Of a stretch of DNA of 64,000 bases, positions 38,403 through 47,946 are shown piece by piece. The notes under the pieces were generated by a model that did no database searches, was not told the origin of the DNA, and saw nothing but the letters and a program-made list of their open reading frames with translations. How positions within the stretch are numbered: the first letter of the stretch is position 1; every line of letters begins with the position of its first letter. The stretch is from Mycobacterium sp. MS1601 (GTDB lineage: Bacteria; Actinomycetota; Actinomycetes; Mycobacteriales; Mycobacteriaceae): assembly GCF_001984215.1 (NCBI RefSeq), contig NZ_CP019420.1, positions 496,001 through 560,000 on the forward strand. The letters run 5' to 3'. The position numbers and the translations under genes are program-made.

Positions 38403-39779
38403 TCAGCTCGCGGCTGACGAATCCTCCAGGTTGCGGTCCTTGGTCTCCGGCAACGCCAGGACACAGAGCAGGCTGACAGCCGACAGTCCGGCCAGCAGCA
38501 CTCCGACCCAGATACTCGACGAACTGGCCACGATCTGCGCCGCCAGAATCGGCGGGATGGCACCGCCGATGATGCCGCCCAGGTTGTAGCTCAGGCCGGC
38601 GCCGGTGTAGCGGAAGCGCGACTTGAACATCTCGGGAAGCAGAGCACCGGCCGGGCCGTTGGCAACACCGTAGATGCACAACGTGACGGTGACACCGATC
38701 AGGAACGCGATGGGCGAACCGGTATCCAACAGCGGGAACAGCGCCAGCGACCAGACGATCGCGGCGGCGTAGGCCACCGCGATGACCTTCTTGCGACCCA
38801 GCTTGTCCGACAGGATGCAGGCCGCGGAGGTCACCACGCCCAGCGCCACGGCGGCAATCATGCCGAAGCCCAGGATCATCGTGCGGGTGAACTCGAGGTT
38901 GCCGATGCCGTAGCTGGTCAGGAAGGTGCTGCCGGTGTAGAACATCGAGAACACCGTCGACATCGCGAGGCCGGCGATCAGGATCTGCTTCCACTGCTCC
39001 CGGAACGCGTCAGCGAACGGCAGCTTCTCCGGTGCGCTCAGGGTTTCCTTGGCGCGCAGGTGGTTCTTGAAGACGGGAGTCTCCTCGATGGACAGCCGGA
39101 TCCACAGGCCGACCATCACCAACAGCAGCGACGCGATGAACGGCAACCGCCAGCCGTAGTTCAAGAAGGTCTCACTGGTGGCTCCGATGGTGACCGAGGC
39201 GAGGAAGAAGGTGCCGCTGGCCAGGAAGAACGCACACGCCGGTCCCAGCTGCGGATAGACCGCCATGCGGCCACGTTGACCCTGTGGCGCGTACTCGGCG
39301 GTCAACAGGGTTGCGCCGGCCCATTCACCACCCATCGCCAAGCCCTGCAGGAATCGCATGGCCACCAACAGGATTGGAGCCCAGATGCCGATACCGTTCT
39401 CGAAGATGCCGAATACCCCGGTCTCGTAACCCGGGAACAGACCGATCGCCACGGTGGACAGCCCCATGATCAGCAGCGTCCACACCAATGTCCGCTTGCG
39501 GCCGATCTTGTCGCCGAAGTGGCCGAACACGATGGAGCCGACGGGGCGTGCGAAGAACGCGACGCCGAAGGTTGCGAACGAGGCGATGGTGCCCATGGCC
39601 GGACTGGCGCTGGGGAAGAACACCGCGGGGAACACCAGGGCGGCGGCCGTGCCGTACACGAAGAAGTCGTAGTACTCGATGGTCGTCCCGATGAGGCTGG
39701 CCGCGCCGACCCTGCGAAGACTTCGCTGGCCGGATGGCGTTTTCAGATCGGATGGCAGAGCCGCGCTCTGTTGGGTCAT
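38403..39779 (-). CDS. MHS-family (metabolite:H+ symporter) MFS transporter
   Basis: The 458-residue protein has 12 predicted helices. It begins with the MHS signature: SLIGTTIEYYDFFVYGTAAALVFPAVFF, then RPVGSIVFGHFGDKIGRKRTLV and RFLQGLAMGGEWAGA. The second-half loop SDKLGRKKVIAV repeats the MFS motif. Relatives import carboxylates, betaine or shikimate with protons. It sits between the alcohol/aldehyde cluster and the carboxylase cassette, so its substrate could belong to either. Start ATG 39779. Confidence 0.88.
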   Translation of the reverse strand: MTQQSAALPSDLKTPSGQRSLRRVGAASLIGTTIEYYDFFVYGTAAALVFPAVFFPSASPAMGTIASFATFGVAFFARPVGSIVFGHFGDKIGRKRTLVWTLLIMGLSTVAIGLFPGYETGVFGIFENGIGIWAPILLVAMRFLQGLAMGGEWAGATLLTAEYAPQGQRGRMAVYPQLGPACAFFLASGTFFLASVTIGATSETFLNYGWRLPFIASLLLVMVGLWIRLSIEETPVFKNHLRAKETLSAPEKLPFADAFREQWKQILIAGLAMSTVFSMFYTGSTFLTSYGIGNLEFTRTMILGFGMIAAVALGVVTSAACILSDKLGRKKVIAVAYAAAIVWSLALFPLLDTGSPIAFLIGVTVTLCIYGVANGPAGALLPEMFKSRFRYTGAGLSYNLGGIIGGAIPPILAAQIVASSSSIWVGVLLAGLSAVSLLCVLALPETKDRNLEDSSAAS

Positions 39780-40080
39780 TTAGGCATCTCCAATCGAAGT
39801 GAAGGGCTCACTTTGGTCCTACCATAGGTGTGGTGTACGCCACAGGCAATAGCTATCAGTTGTGCAGCACACAACCGGTCCCGCACCACTCTTCCAGCCG
39901 TCCGATCGCCACATTTCTGCGTGCCCCGACAACGCTGCGACCAGCCCGAATATCCCAACAGGGTTGGCAATCTTCGCAATTCACAAGTTCAACGCTCTCA
40001 ATACTTCGCAAACCCGCGTCCTTGTCCGGGCCGCAGAACCTTGGAAGTGTCGGCGTCACCAACGAAGGGAGCGAAGCCTG
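39780..40080. other. intergenic control region upstream of the single-chain carboxylase cassette
   Basis: About 301 bases separate the divergent MHS transporter and the 1807-aa carboxylase. It contains a 16-bp near-perfect palindrome at 39829-39844 and is less GC-rich than its surroundings. The carboxylase frame extends open to 39862, but nothing in that extension resembles the family. Confidence 0.5.
39829..39844. promoter_or_regulatory. candidate operator palindrome
   Basis: TGTGGTGTACGCCACA is symmetric except for one base pair on each side of the central GTAC. The core TGGTGTACGCCA resembles GntR/FCD-type operators. It lies 49 bases from the transporter start and 236 from the carboxylase start. 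Confidence 0.45.
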
Positions 40081-43000
40081 ATGCTGAAACGAGTGGCGAT
40101 CGTCAACCGCGGTGAAGCCGCAATGCGCTTCCTCAACGCCGCAGGCGAGTACGGAATCGAACGCGGAACGCCGTTGGAGACGGTGGCGCTCTACACCGAG
40201 GCCGACGCCGCGTCCTGGTTCGTCCGCGAGGCAGACCACGCCGTGAACCTCGGTCCTACGATGTCCACCGACCCGGTTACCGGCGCACGCCGACACACCT
40301 ACCTCGACCTGGATGTCCTGGAATCCGCATTGCGCGCCAGTGGGGCCGACGCCGTATGGCCCGGTTGGGGATTCGTTGCAGAGAACCCCGATTTTGTGCG
40401 GCTGTGCCAGCGCATGGGCATCCAGTTCATCGGACCCAGCGCCGCCGCCATGGACAAGCTCGGCGACAAGATCGCCGCCAAGCAGGTCGCCGAAGCCGCA
40501 GACGTGCCGGTGGTGCCGTGGAGCCATGGCCCGGTCGAGACCGCCGAAGAGGCCCTCGCACACGCGCGCCGGATCGGCTTCCCCGTGGTCATCAAAGCAG
40601 CCGCCGGTGGTGGCGGCCGTGGAATCCGGGTGGTGCGGGAGCCGTCCGAGATCGCCGCCGCATTCGCCGGTGCCAGGTCTGAGGCCGCGTCGGCCTTCGG
40701 TGACCCCACCTTGTTTCTCGAGGCACAGGTGTTGGGTGGGCGTCACTTCGAGGTGCAGGTCGCCGCAGATACCGCCGGCACGGTGTGGACGCTGGGGCTA
40801 CGAGACTGCAGTGTGCAGCGGCGTCGGCAGAAAGTGCTGGAAGAATCCGCGCCCGTCGACGTCGACACCGAGGTGCGCCAGTCCATCCTCGATGCCGCTC
40901 GCCGGCTGTGCCAGACCGTCGGCTACACCGGGGTGGGCACCGTCGAGTTCCTGGCCCGCCCCGACACCGGTGACTTCTACTTCCTCGAGGTGAACACCCG
41001 ATTGCAGGTCGAGCACACCGTCACCGAGTCGGTTACGGGGGTGGACCTGGTGAAGCTGCAACTCGACATCGCCGAAGGCATACACCTGCGCGGTGACCCG
41101 CCCGAGCCGCGCGGCCACGCCGTCGAGGTCCGACTCAACGCCGAGGACCCCAAACGTGGGTTCATGCCCGCCCCCGGGCGGGTGGTCGAACTGCGGGTGC
41201 CGCAAGGCCCGTCGATCCGCACCGATGCCGGTGTGGCCGAAGGCGACACCATCGCCGCCGAGTTCGACTCGATGATCGCGAAAGTCATTGCCTGGGGCCG
41301 CGATCGCAACGAGGCATTGGCCCGCCTTCGGCGCGCCCTGGCTCGTTCGGCAGCAGTGGTCGAAGGTGGCACCACCAACCGTCGTTTCCTCATGGCGCTG
41401 CTCGACAACGCAGAGATCCGCGCAGGACACGTCGACACCACCTGGTTGGACCGGGCGCTGGACAGCGGTGAACTGCTCGATGCCCCCGATGCCGCGCTGG
41501 CGCTGGTCACCGCTGCTGTCGAGGCGTATCGGCGTGATCACAGCGACGCCCTCGACCAATTCGCCGGCATGGCAGCCCACGGTCGCCTCGACGAGGCCGA
41601 CGACACCACGATGTCCGTCGAGCTGGAGTACGAGGGTGATCGGCGCACGTTCGCGGTGCTCCACCAGGGTGACGACCACTTCGAGGTGGACGTCGACGGC
41701 ACCGTGATCAACGCGCACGTCATCGCGGTCGGGGAATTCGAACGACGAGTCACCGTCGGCGATCTCGAGGTGACACTGACGGTGGTGACCAGCGGTCCCC
41801 TGGTCACCGTCGAAGCCGGCCACAGCGTGTACCGCATCGTGCGCGGCTACGGCGGCCTGGTCCGCGCCGAGTCCCAGTGTGTGGTCGCCAAGGTGATGGT
41901 GGCAGTAGGTGACCAGGTGCAGCCCGGGGATGTGCTGCTCATCGCCGAAGCGATGAAGATGGAGTCGCCGATACTGGCCCCGTTCGCCGGACGTATCAGT
42001 GAAATCGTCTGCCCAGCAGGCACTCTGGTAGGTGCCGGTGATCCGATCATGCGGATCGAGGCCCTCGAGGAAGCGGGCGCCCAGGCTCCGGCGCAGCTGT
42101 CGTTCGCCGGCCTCGCCAGCCGCTACGAGGATTCGGCGGACACCGATCGCGACATCCTGCTGCGCCTCGTGCTCGGTGAGGACCTCAACGACGAAGCCAC
42201 GGCCAAGGCCGTCTCCCGCATCAGCGCACTGCCCTTCGAGGCAGGCCTTCAGGTGCTGCGCACCGCTGCCGACAGGTTGGCGCTGTTCGCCGACCACGAC
42301 GACACAGGCACCCACCGCCGCTCCACGAGGCCGGACTTGCTGTTGCTGGCCCTGCGGGCGCCGGACCGGCTCGACGAATTGGCGCCCCGGCATTTCGCCG
42401 CGCGTCTGCGTCGTATGCTCGGCCACTACGGCGTGACCGAGGTGAGCCAGAGCCGGGAACTGACCGATGCCCTCTTCCACGTCTGGCGCGCGGAGACCCG
42501 GCAGGATCGCGTGGCGCACGTCAGCGCGGTCGTGCTGCAGAGTTGGCTCGAACTCGATCCCGATCCGGCCCGGTCGCCGGACCTGGTGGAGGTGGTGGAC
42601 GCCGTGATCGCGGCATCGGACGGCAGCTACCCCGGCGTCGCCGACCTCGGGCGCGCCGTACGCTACCGGCTGGTGGAGTATCCGGCCATCCGTGAACTGC
42701 GGATCGCCGACGAGAAGCGCGCGGCGCAATTGCTGGACAGCTCCGATGCACCCGCCGAGGTGATGGCCGGCCTGTGCGGGCTGCCCGCTCCCCTGGACCG
42801 CTACCTCGCGGCGGCTGCCACCGGTGGCGGGCGCCGGGCGGTCACCGCGCTCGAAGCGCTGTTGCGGCGTACCCACCGGCACCGGGAACTGGGCCCGTTC
42901 ACCACGCTGACCGGTGACCTCGCCGGCGTCGCGTCGTCGCGAATCGATGGCGGTGATCCCGTTGTGATGCTGGCACTTTCGGGACGCCGGGAACACCTAC

Positions 43001-45504
43001 CCGAGCTCCTCACCACGGCCGTCGGCCACGTCGATTCGGCCAGCCGCGTGGAGGTCGACGTCTTCGTCGACGACGCGTTGACCGCCGACCTCGAGGCCGC
43101 CGTCCGGTCCGCCTGCGCAGCGGTGGGCAACCGGGGGGCCAATCTGACTGTGGTCTTCACCTGGTGGGAAGGCGGGCCCTTCACCGGGTCGCAACGCCAC
43201 TTCACTGTCGAGGGCAGCGGCGGCACCGGCGGCCCACACGGACTGCACCCCGCCGTCGCCGACCGCCTGGAGCTGTGGCGCTTCGACGATTTCGACCTGG
43301 CCGCACTACCCGCGCCCGACGGAATCCACCTGCTCAAGGCCACTGCCACCGAGAATCGCCAGGACCAGCGTCTGGTCGCATTGCTCGAAGTCTTCGATCT
43401 GGATCGCACACACCTGATCAGCCAACTCTCGGAAGCGGCGATCGCGATCAGGCGGGCCAGAGCAGCACTGCCCGACCCGTCCACCTCGTTGTCCAACCGC
43501 ATCGTGGTGCACGCCGAACCCGTCTGGACCCTCTCGGATGCCGATCTGCAGAAGCTGATCGCCGAACTGCTCCCCCTGACCCGTGGACTGGGACTGGAGA
43601 AGGTGATCGGACGCGGCGTGACACCGGACCCGGACACCGGTGAACTCACCGATGCCGTCATCCACATCACCACCCCGCCCACGGTGGGGGTGATGGTCGG
43701 ACGAACCAAGCCCTCGCCCAACCGGATTCGCCCCATGTCGGAGTACCGTCGCCGCGTGGTCTCCATGCAGCGACGCGGGCTGGTCTATCCGTACGAGATC
43801 GTGGAACTGCTGGTCGGCACCGGAGCCACACATACTGAACTGCCCGTCGGCGAGTTCGTCGAATACGACTTCACCGACAACCGGTTCGAGGCGGTCAGCC
43901 GTCCGCGCGGGCAGAACACAGCACGGGTGGTTGTCGGTGTGATCGACAGCAAGCCGACGAACTCCGCCTCCACCGTCCGGCGGGTGCTGGTCATGAACGA
44001 GCCGAGCCGCGACCTGGCCTCCCTGGCGGGGCCGGAATGCCGACGCATCATCGCAGCTTTGGATCTGGCTGCGGAGCTGGACGTTCCGGTCGAGTGGTAC
44101 GCGGTGTCCTCCGGCGCCAGGATCGCCATGGACAGCGGCACCGAGAACCTGGATGCGACGGCGGCCGTGCTGCGCCGGATCATCGAGTTCACCCAAGCCG
44201 GCGGGCAGATCAACGTCGTGGTGGTCGGGGTCAACGTCGGTGCCCAGTCCTACTTCGACGCCGAAGCCACCATGCTGATGCACACCTCCGGTGTGCTGAT
44301 CATGGTGGGGCGCAGCGCCATGGTGCTCACTGGTAAGCAGGCACTCGAGTTCTCCGGAGGTGTCGCGGCCGAGGACAATGCGGGCATCGGCGGCTACCAG
44401 CGCATCGCCGGCCCCAACGGGCAGGCCCAGTTCTGGGTCCCGGATGTCGAATCGGCCTGCGCGTTGCTGTTCCGCCACTACGAATCGTCACTGCCGCACG
44501 GTGCGTGGAAGGAAACCTCTGATCCGCCGGACCGTGACATCACGACCTACCCACACCAGAATGACGGCAACGGAACCGATTTCGCCGCGGTGGGTGATAT
44601 CTTCTCCGCCGTTCACAACCCCGACCGCAAGCGGCCGTTCGACATCCGCTCCGTGCTGTCGTCGGTCCGTGACCAGGACGCACCTCCGCTCGAGCGCTGG
44701 ACCGGATGGCAGGACGCCGAGAATGTGGTGGCCTGGGACACCCGCCTGGGCGGCTTCGCGGTGTCCCTGGTGGGCATCGAGTCACGCAACCTCAGCAGGC
44801 GGCTGCCTCGCCCCGCCAACGGTCCCGACTCCTGGACCGCAGGAACACTTTTCCCGCAGTCGTCGAAGAAGCTGGCCCGCGTCATCAACGGCGCCAGTGG
44901 TCGGCGACCGTTGGTGATCCTGGCGAATCTCTCCGGCTTCGACGGGTCACCGGAGTCGATGTCCAAACTACAGCTCGAATACGGTGCCGAGATCGGCCGT
45001 GCCATCGTCAACTTCCGCGGCCCCATCGTGTTCACCGTCATCTCCCGCTACCACGGCGGTGCCTACGTGGTGTTCTCCAAGTCGCTCAACCCCAACATGG
45101 AGGTCGCGGCCGTCGAGGGTTCGCGGGCGTCGGTGATCGGCGGAGCACCCGCTGCGGCCGTGGTGTTCACCCGCGAGGTCCGGGCGCGGGTGAAACAACA
45201 CCCCGCGGTCGCGGCGCTGCAAGAGCGGCTGGCCGCGGCATCCGCCGAGGAGCAGCCTCTGCTCAGGCACCAGCTGCATGAGCTGACCAGCACCGTCACC
45301 ATCGAAGTCCAGGCGGCGGTGGCCCGCGAGTTCGACGACATCCACACCGTGGAGCGCGCACTGAAAGTGGGCTCCATCGACCACATCGTCACCCCTGGGG
45401 ATCTGCGTCCCTATCTGATCGGAGCAGTGAGCCGCGGGCTCGCGAAAACCAACAACATGACCGGAACCGAATATTCACTCACAGAAGGATTGCGCCATGC
45501 CTAA
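40081..45504 (+). CDS. single-chain multidomain acyl-CoA carboxylase (BC-BCCP-central-CT)
   Basis: This 1807-residue protein resembles eukaryotic acetyl-CoA carboxylase in layout. An ATP-grasp biotin carboxylase occupies about 1-450 ([39 protein letters not shown]). The biotinyl domain has Lys626 in AEAMKMESP. A long central region of roughly 500 residues has no catalytic motif I can name. The carboxyltransferase covers about 1230-1800. Its N-half has EWYAVSSGARIAMDSG and VGVNVGAQSYFDAEA; its C-half has LFPQSSKKLARVING and ILANLSGFDGSPESM, like yeast ACC. The 3' end overlaps the ketosynthase gene by 8 nt. ATG 40081 starts the homology. Substrate acyl-CoA unknown. Confidence 0.9.
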   Translation: MLKRVAIVNRGEAAMRFLNAAGEYGIERGTPLETVALYTEADAASWFVREADHAVNLGPTMSTDPVTGARRHTYLDLDVLESALRASGADAVWPGWGFVAENPDFVRLCQRMGIQFIGPSAAAMDKLGDKIAAKQVAEAADVPVVPWSHGPVETAEEALAHARRIGFPVVIKAAAGGGGRGIRVVREPSEIAAAFAGARSEAASAFGDPTLFLEAQVLGGRHFEVQVAADTAGTVWTLGLRDCSVQRRRQKVLEESAPVDVDTEVRQSILDAARRLCQTVGYTGVGTVEFLARPDTGDFYFLEVNTRLQVEHTVTESVTGVDLVKLQLDIAEGIHLRGDPPEPRGHAVEVRLNAEDPKRGFMPAPGRVVELRVPQGPSIRTDAGVAEGDTIAAEFDSMIAKVIAWGRDRNEALARLRRALARSAAVVEGGTTNRRFLMALLDNAEIRAGHVDTTWLDRALDSGELLDAPDAALALVTAAVEAYRRDHSDALDQFAGMAAHGRLDEADDTTMSVELEYEGDRRTFAVLHQGDDHFEVDVDGTVINAHVIAVGEFERRVTVGDLEVTLTVVTSGPLVTVEAGHSVYRIVRGYGGLVRAESQCVVAKVMVAVGDQVQPGDVLLIAEAMKMESPILAPFAGRISEIVCPAGTLVGAGDPIMRIEALEEAGAQAPAQLSFAGLASRYEDSADTDRDILLRLVLGEDLNDEATAKAVSRISALPFEAGLQVLRTAADRLALFADHDDTGTHRRSTRPDLLLLALRAPDRLDELAPRHFAARLRRMLGHYGVTEVSQSRELTDALFHVWRAETRQDRVAHVSAVVLQSWLELDPDPARSPDLVEVVDAVIAASDGSYPGVADLGRAVRYRLVEYPAIRELRIADEKRAAQLLDSSDAPAEVMAGLCGLPAPLDRYLAAAATGGGRRAVTALEALLRRTHRHRELGPFTTLTGDLAGVASSRIDGGDPVVMLALSGRREHLPELLTTAVGHVDSASRVEVDVFVDDALTADLEAAVRSACAAVGNRGANLTVVFTWWEGGPFTGSQRHFTVEGSGGTGGPHGLHPAVADRLELWRFDDFDLAALPAPDGIHLLKATATENRQDQRLVALLEVFDLDRTHLISQLSEAAIAIRRARAALPDPSTSLSNRIVVHAEPVWTLSDADLQKLIAELLPLTRGLGLEKVIGRGVTPDPDTGELTDAVIHITTPPTVGVMVGRTKPSPNRIRPMSEYRRRVVSMQRRGLVYPYEIVELLVGTGATHTELPVGEFVEYDFTDNRFEAVSRPRGQNTARVVVGVIDSKPTNSASTVRRVLVMNEPSRDLASLAGPECRRIIAALDLAAELDVPVEWYAVSSGARIAMDSGTENLDATAAVLRRIIEFTQAGGQINVVVVGVNVGAQSYFDAEATMLMHTSGVLIMVGRSAMVLTGKQALEFSGGVAAEDNAGIGGYQRIAGPNGQAQFWVPDVESACALLFRHYESSLPHGAWKETSDPPDRDITTYPHQNDGNGTDFAAVGDIFSAVHNPDRKRPFDIRSVLSSVRDQDAPPLERWTGWQDAENVVAWDTRLGGFAVSLVGIESRNLSRRLPRPANGPDSWTAGTLFPQSSKKLARVINGASGRRPLVILANLSGFDGSPESMSKLQLEYGAEIGRAIVNFRGPIVFTVISRYHGGAYVVFSKSLNPNMEVAAVEGSRASVIGGAPAAAVVFTREVRARVKQHPAVAALQERLAAASAEEQPLLRHQLHELTSTVTIEVQAAVAREFDDIHTVERALKVGSIDHIVTPGDLRPYLIGAVSRGLAKTNNMTGTEYSLTEGLRHA

Positions 45505-46732
45505 AGTAGTCATCACCGGTCGCGGCATCATCGCCCCGAACGGCAACACCGTCTCGGACTACCTGGACGGGTTGCGCAACAACATCTCCGGCGTCGGCCG
45601 CATCTCGTGGCCCGGCGAATCCGAGACCTACTGGTTTGCGCCGGTCCGGGATTTCGAGCCGACGACATGGATGAGCGACAAGGTGGCCGACGGTACCGAT
45701 CTGTTCGCCCAGTGGGCGCTGGCGGCCACCGAGCAGGCCAGGATCGACGCCGGGCTGGAGGACTTCGATTCCGAGCGCACCGGCGTGGTGCACGGCACCA
45801 GCATGGGTGGCACCCGTTCGCTGAGCGAGGCCCAGCGCGCCTACGAACGCGACGGCGCCAAGGGCGTCGACCGCAAGACGATGATCCGGATTCTGCCCAA
45901 CATGGCCGGTTCCCAACTGTGCATGCGTTACGGCCTGCACGGCCCGTTGCTGACGGTGACCACCGCGTGTGCATCCTCCAACGACGCGATCGGCAACGCC
46001 GCCAGGCTGATCCGATCCGGCGAGGTCGACGTGGCACTCACCGGTGGTACCGAGGCCGTCACGATGGGCGACGGAGACTTCGCGCCCGCCTGGTATTTCG
46101 CGCAGGCCCAGTACGGGATGATCACCAACAGCACCGACGAGCGTCGCACCCTGACGCCGTTCGACAAGGACCGCACCGGCATCGTGATCGGCGACGGCAG
46201 TGCGATGTTCGTCATCGAGAGCGAAGAGCATGCCTTGGCCCGCGGCGCCACGATCCTGGCCGAGATCGCCGGCTACGCCTCGCTGGCCGACGGGCCGCAC
46301 CCGTCGGCACCTGAACCCAACGGCACATGGGAAGCCCTGGTGATGCGCAAGGCACTGGCCAACGCTGGCCTGCAACCCGAGCAGGTGGATGCCATCTACG
46401 CCCACGCCACCGGCACCGCCAAGGGCGACACCGCCGAGATCCGCGCCATCAACGCTGTACACGGCGGCCGGGACCTGCCGGTCACCGGCATCAAGGGCCA
46501 CACCGGGCACACCGGCGCGGCGTCGGGAGCCATGAGCGCCGTGGCCGCACTCGAGACCTTCTCCTCGGGCATGCTCCCCAACGCCTTCGGCACCGACGTG
46601 GCCGACCCCGAAGCCGACTTCCAGGTGATCACCCAGAAACCCGCGCATGTGGAAGCTGAAGTGATCCAGATCAATTCGTTCGGATTCGGCGGGCAGAACG
46701 CCTCCCTGATCCTGCGCCGCTACTCCGCCTGA
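45497..46732 (+). CDS. beta-ketoacyl synthase (FabF/KAS II-like)
   Basis: The 411-residue condensing enzyme has the Cys-His-His triad: Cys158 in TACASSNDA, His303 in AHATGT and His338 in GHTGHTGAASG, plus the C-terminal NSFGFGGQNAS. It would catalyse decarboxylative Claisen condensation of a malonyl-type extender with an acyl starter. It is translationally coupled to the carboxylase that would make the extender, and followed by genes for the remaining elongation steps. No acyl carrier protein is encoded nearby, so it uses the cell's general ACP or possibly CoA esters. Confidence 0.92.
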   Translation: MPKVVITGRGIIAPNGNTVSDYLDGLRNNISGVGRISWPGESETYWFAPVRDFEPTTWMSDKVADGTDLFAQWALAATEQARIDAGLEDFDSERTGVVHGTSMGGTRSLSEAQRAYERDGAKGVDRKTMIRILPNMAGSQLCMRYGLHGPLLTVTTACASSNDAIGNAARLIRSGEVDVALTGGTEAVTMGDGDFAPAWYFAQAQYGMITNSTDERRTLTPFDKDRTGIVIGDGSAMFVIESEEHALARGATILAEIAGYASLADGPHPSAPEPNGTWEALVMRKALANAGLQPEQVDAIYAHATGTAKGDTAEIRAINAVHGGRDLPVTGIKGHTGHTGAASGAMSAVAALETFSSGMLPNAFGTDVADPEADFQVITQKPAHVEAEVIQINSFGFGGQNASLILRRYSA

Positions 46733-46756
46733 ACCCACCTACGAAAGGCAATCTCC

Positions 46757-47494
46757 ATGGGCAACTTGACCTATGACTTCTCCGGCCGATCCGTCATCGT
46801 CACCGGCGCCGCACGCGGTATCGGCTTCGAACTCGGTTCGTTCTTCGCCAACGCCGGGGCCGCGACGTACATGGTCGACATCGACGGCGACGAACTCACC
46901 GACGCCGCCAAGCGCGCCGGCGGCGTGGCGGTGGTGGCCGACGTCCGCAGCACCGAGGACGTGAAGGCGGCCGTGGCCACCGTCATCGAGGACACCGGCA
47001 AGGTCGACGTGGTGGTCAACAATGCCGGCGTGCTGCGCGACAAGGTGGTGTGGAAGCTCACCGACGAGGACTGGGAAGAAGTGATGCAGGTGCACGCCGG
47101 CGGCACGTTCCGGTTCACCCGCGAGTGTGTACCGCATTTCCGCGAACGCAACTTCGGCCGCATCGTCAACATCACCTCCTACACCGGACTGCGCGGCAAC
47201 CCCGGGCAGTCCAATTACGGGATGGCCAAGGCGGGCATCATCGGCTTCACCAAGACCACCGCCAAGGAACTGGCCCGGTTCGGTGTCACCGTCAACGCCA
47301 TCGCTCCCAACGCCGAGACCCGGATGATCGCGTCCATCCCGCCGGACAAGAAGGCCGAGATGACCAAGGCCATTCCGCTGGGTCGGTTCGCACAACCCAG
47401 CGAGATGTGCCCGGCCATCGGCTTCCTGGCTTCCGAAGAGGGCGGCTTCATCACCGGCACCGTGCTCTCCGTCGACGGCGGGATGTCGATGTGA
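46757..47494 (+). CDS. SDR-family 3-oxoacyl reductase-like (FabG-like)
   Basis: This 245-residue classical SDR has VTGAARGIGFEL, VVNNAGVLRDK, Ser in NITSYTGL and the catalytic YGMAK, ending with the FabG-like FITGTVLSVDGGMSM. In this cassette it is the natural candidate for reducing the beta-keto product of the ketosynthase. The relation to multifunctional-enzyme-type 17-beta-HSD/FabG4 proteins is equally possible. ATG 46757 has GAAAGGCAA upstream. The last codons overlap the MaoC gene (GTGA). Confidence 0.88.
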   Translation: MGNLTYDFSGRSVIVTGAARGIGFELGSFFANAGAATYMVDIDGDELTDAAKRAGGVAVVADVRSTEDVKAAVATVIEDTGKVDVVVNNAGVLRDKVVWKLTDEDWEEVMQVHAGGTFRFTRECVPHFRERNFGRIVNITSYTGLRGNPGQSNYGMAKAGIIGFTKTTAKELARFGVTVNAIAPNAETRMIASIPPDKKAEMTKAIPLGRFAQPSEMCPAIGFLASEEGGFITGTVLSVDGGMSM

Positions 47495-47946
47495 GCGGAC
47501 TGACCATCGCCAACCTGACCGAGCAGACCGAGCTCGACCTCGGTGCCAGCCACTGGATGGAGATCGACCAGCCGCGCATCGACGCGTTCGCCGTCATCAC
47601 CGAGGATCCGCAGTGGATCCACATCGATCCGGAACGCTCGGCCGCGGGCCCCTTCGGCACCACCATCGCGCACGGCTATCTCACGATGTCGCTGATCGCA
47701 CCGGTGCTCAACGAACTGTTTGCCGTCGACGATGCCGTGGCCTCGATCAACTACGGCGCCAACAAGATCCGCTTCCCTTCCGCGGTCCCGGTGGGCTCAC
47801 GCCTGCGCGGGCATCTGACCCTCGTCGGCGCCGAGCCGGTTGCCGGCGGCGTGCAGGCCACGCTGCGGGTGACCATGGAGATCGAGGGCGCGGACAAACC
47901 CGCGTGTGTGGCCGAGGTACTGATCCGTCTGCGAGGTGCCGAGTGA
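47491..47946 (+). CDS. MaoC-like (R)-specific enoyl-CoA hydratase/dehydratase
   Basis: The 151-residue hot-dog protein carries the hydratase-2 motif, with Asp and His in DPQWIHIDPERSAAGPFGTTIAHGYLTMSL. Homologues (Rv0130-like, NodN-like) interconvert 3-hydroxyacyl and 2-enoyl thioesters. GTG 47491 overlaps the SDR stop, and its own stop overlaps the next start. In the cassette it supplies the dehydration step. Confidence 0.88.
   Translation: MSGLTIANLTEQTELDLGASHWMEIDQPRIDAFAVITEDPQWIHIDPERSAAGPFGTTIAHGYLTMSLIAPVLNELFAVDDAVASINYGANKIRFPSAVPVGSRLRGHLTLVGAEPVAGGVQATLRVTMEIEGADKPACVAEVLIRLRGAE

Noticed and set aside
40798..42996. 732-codon antisense frame inside the carboxylase
   Set aside because: Shadow of a long real gene; no start signal or family similarity.
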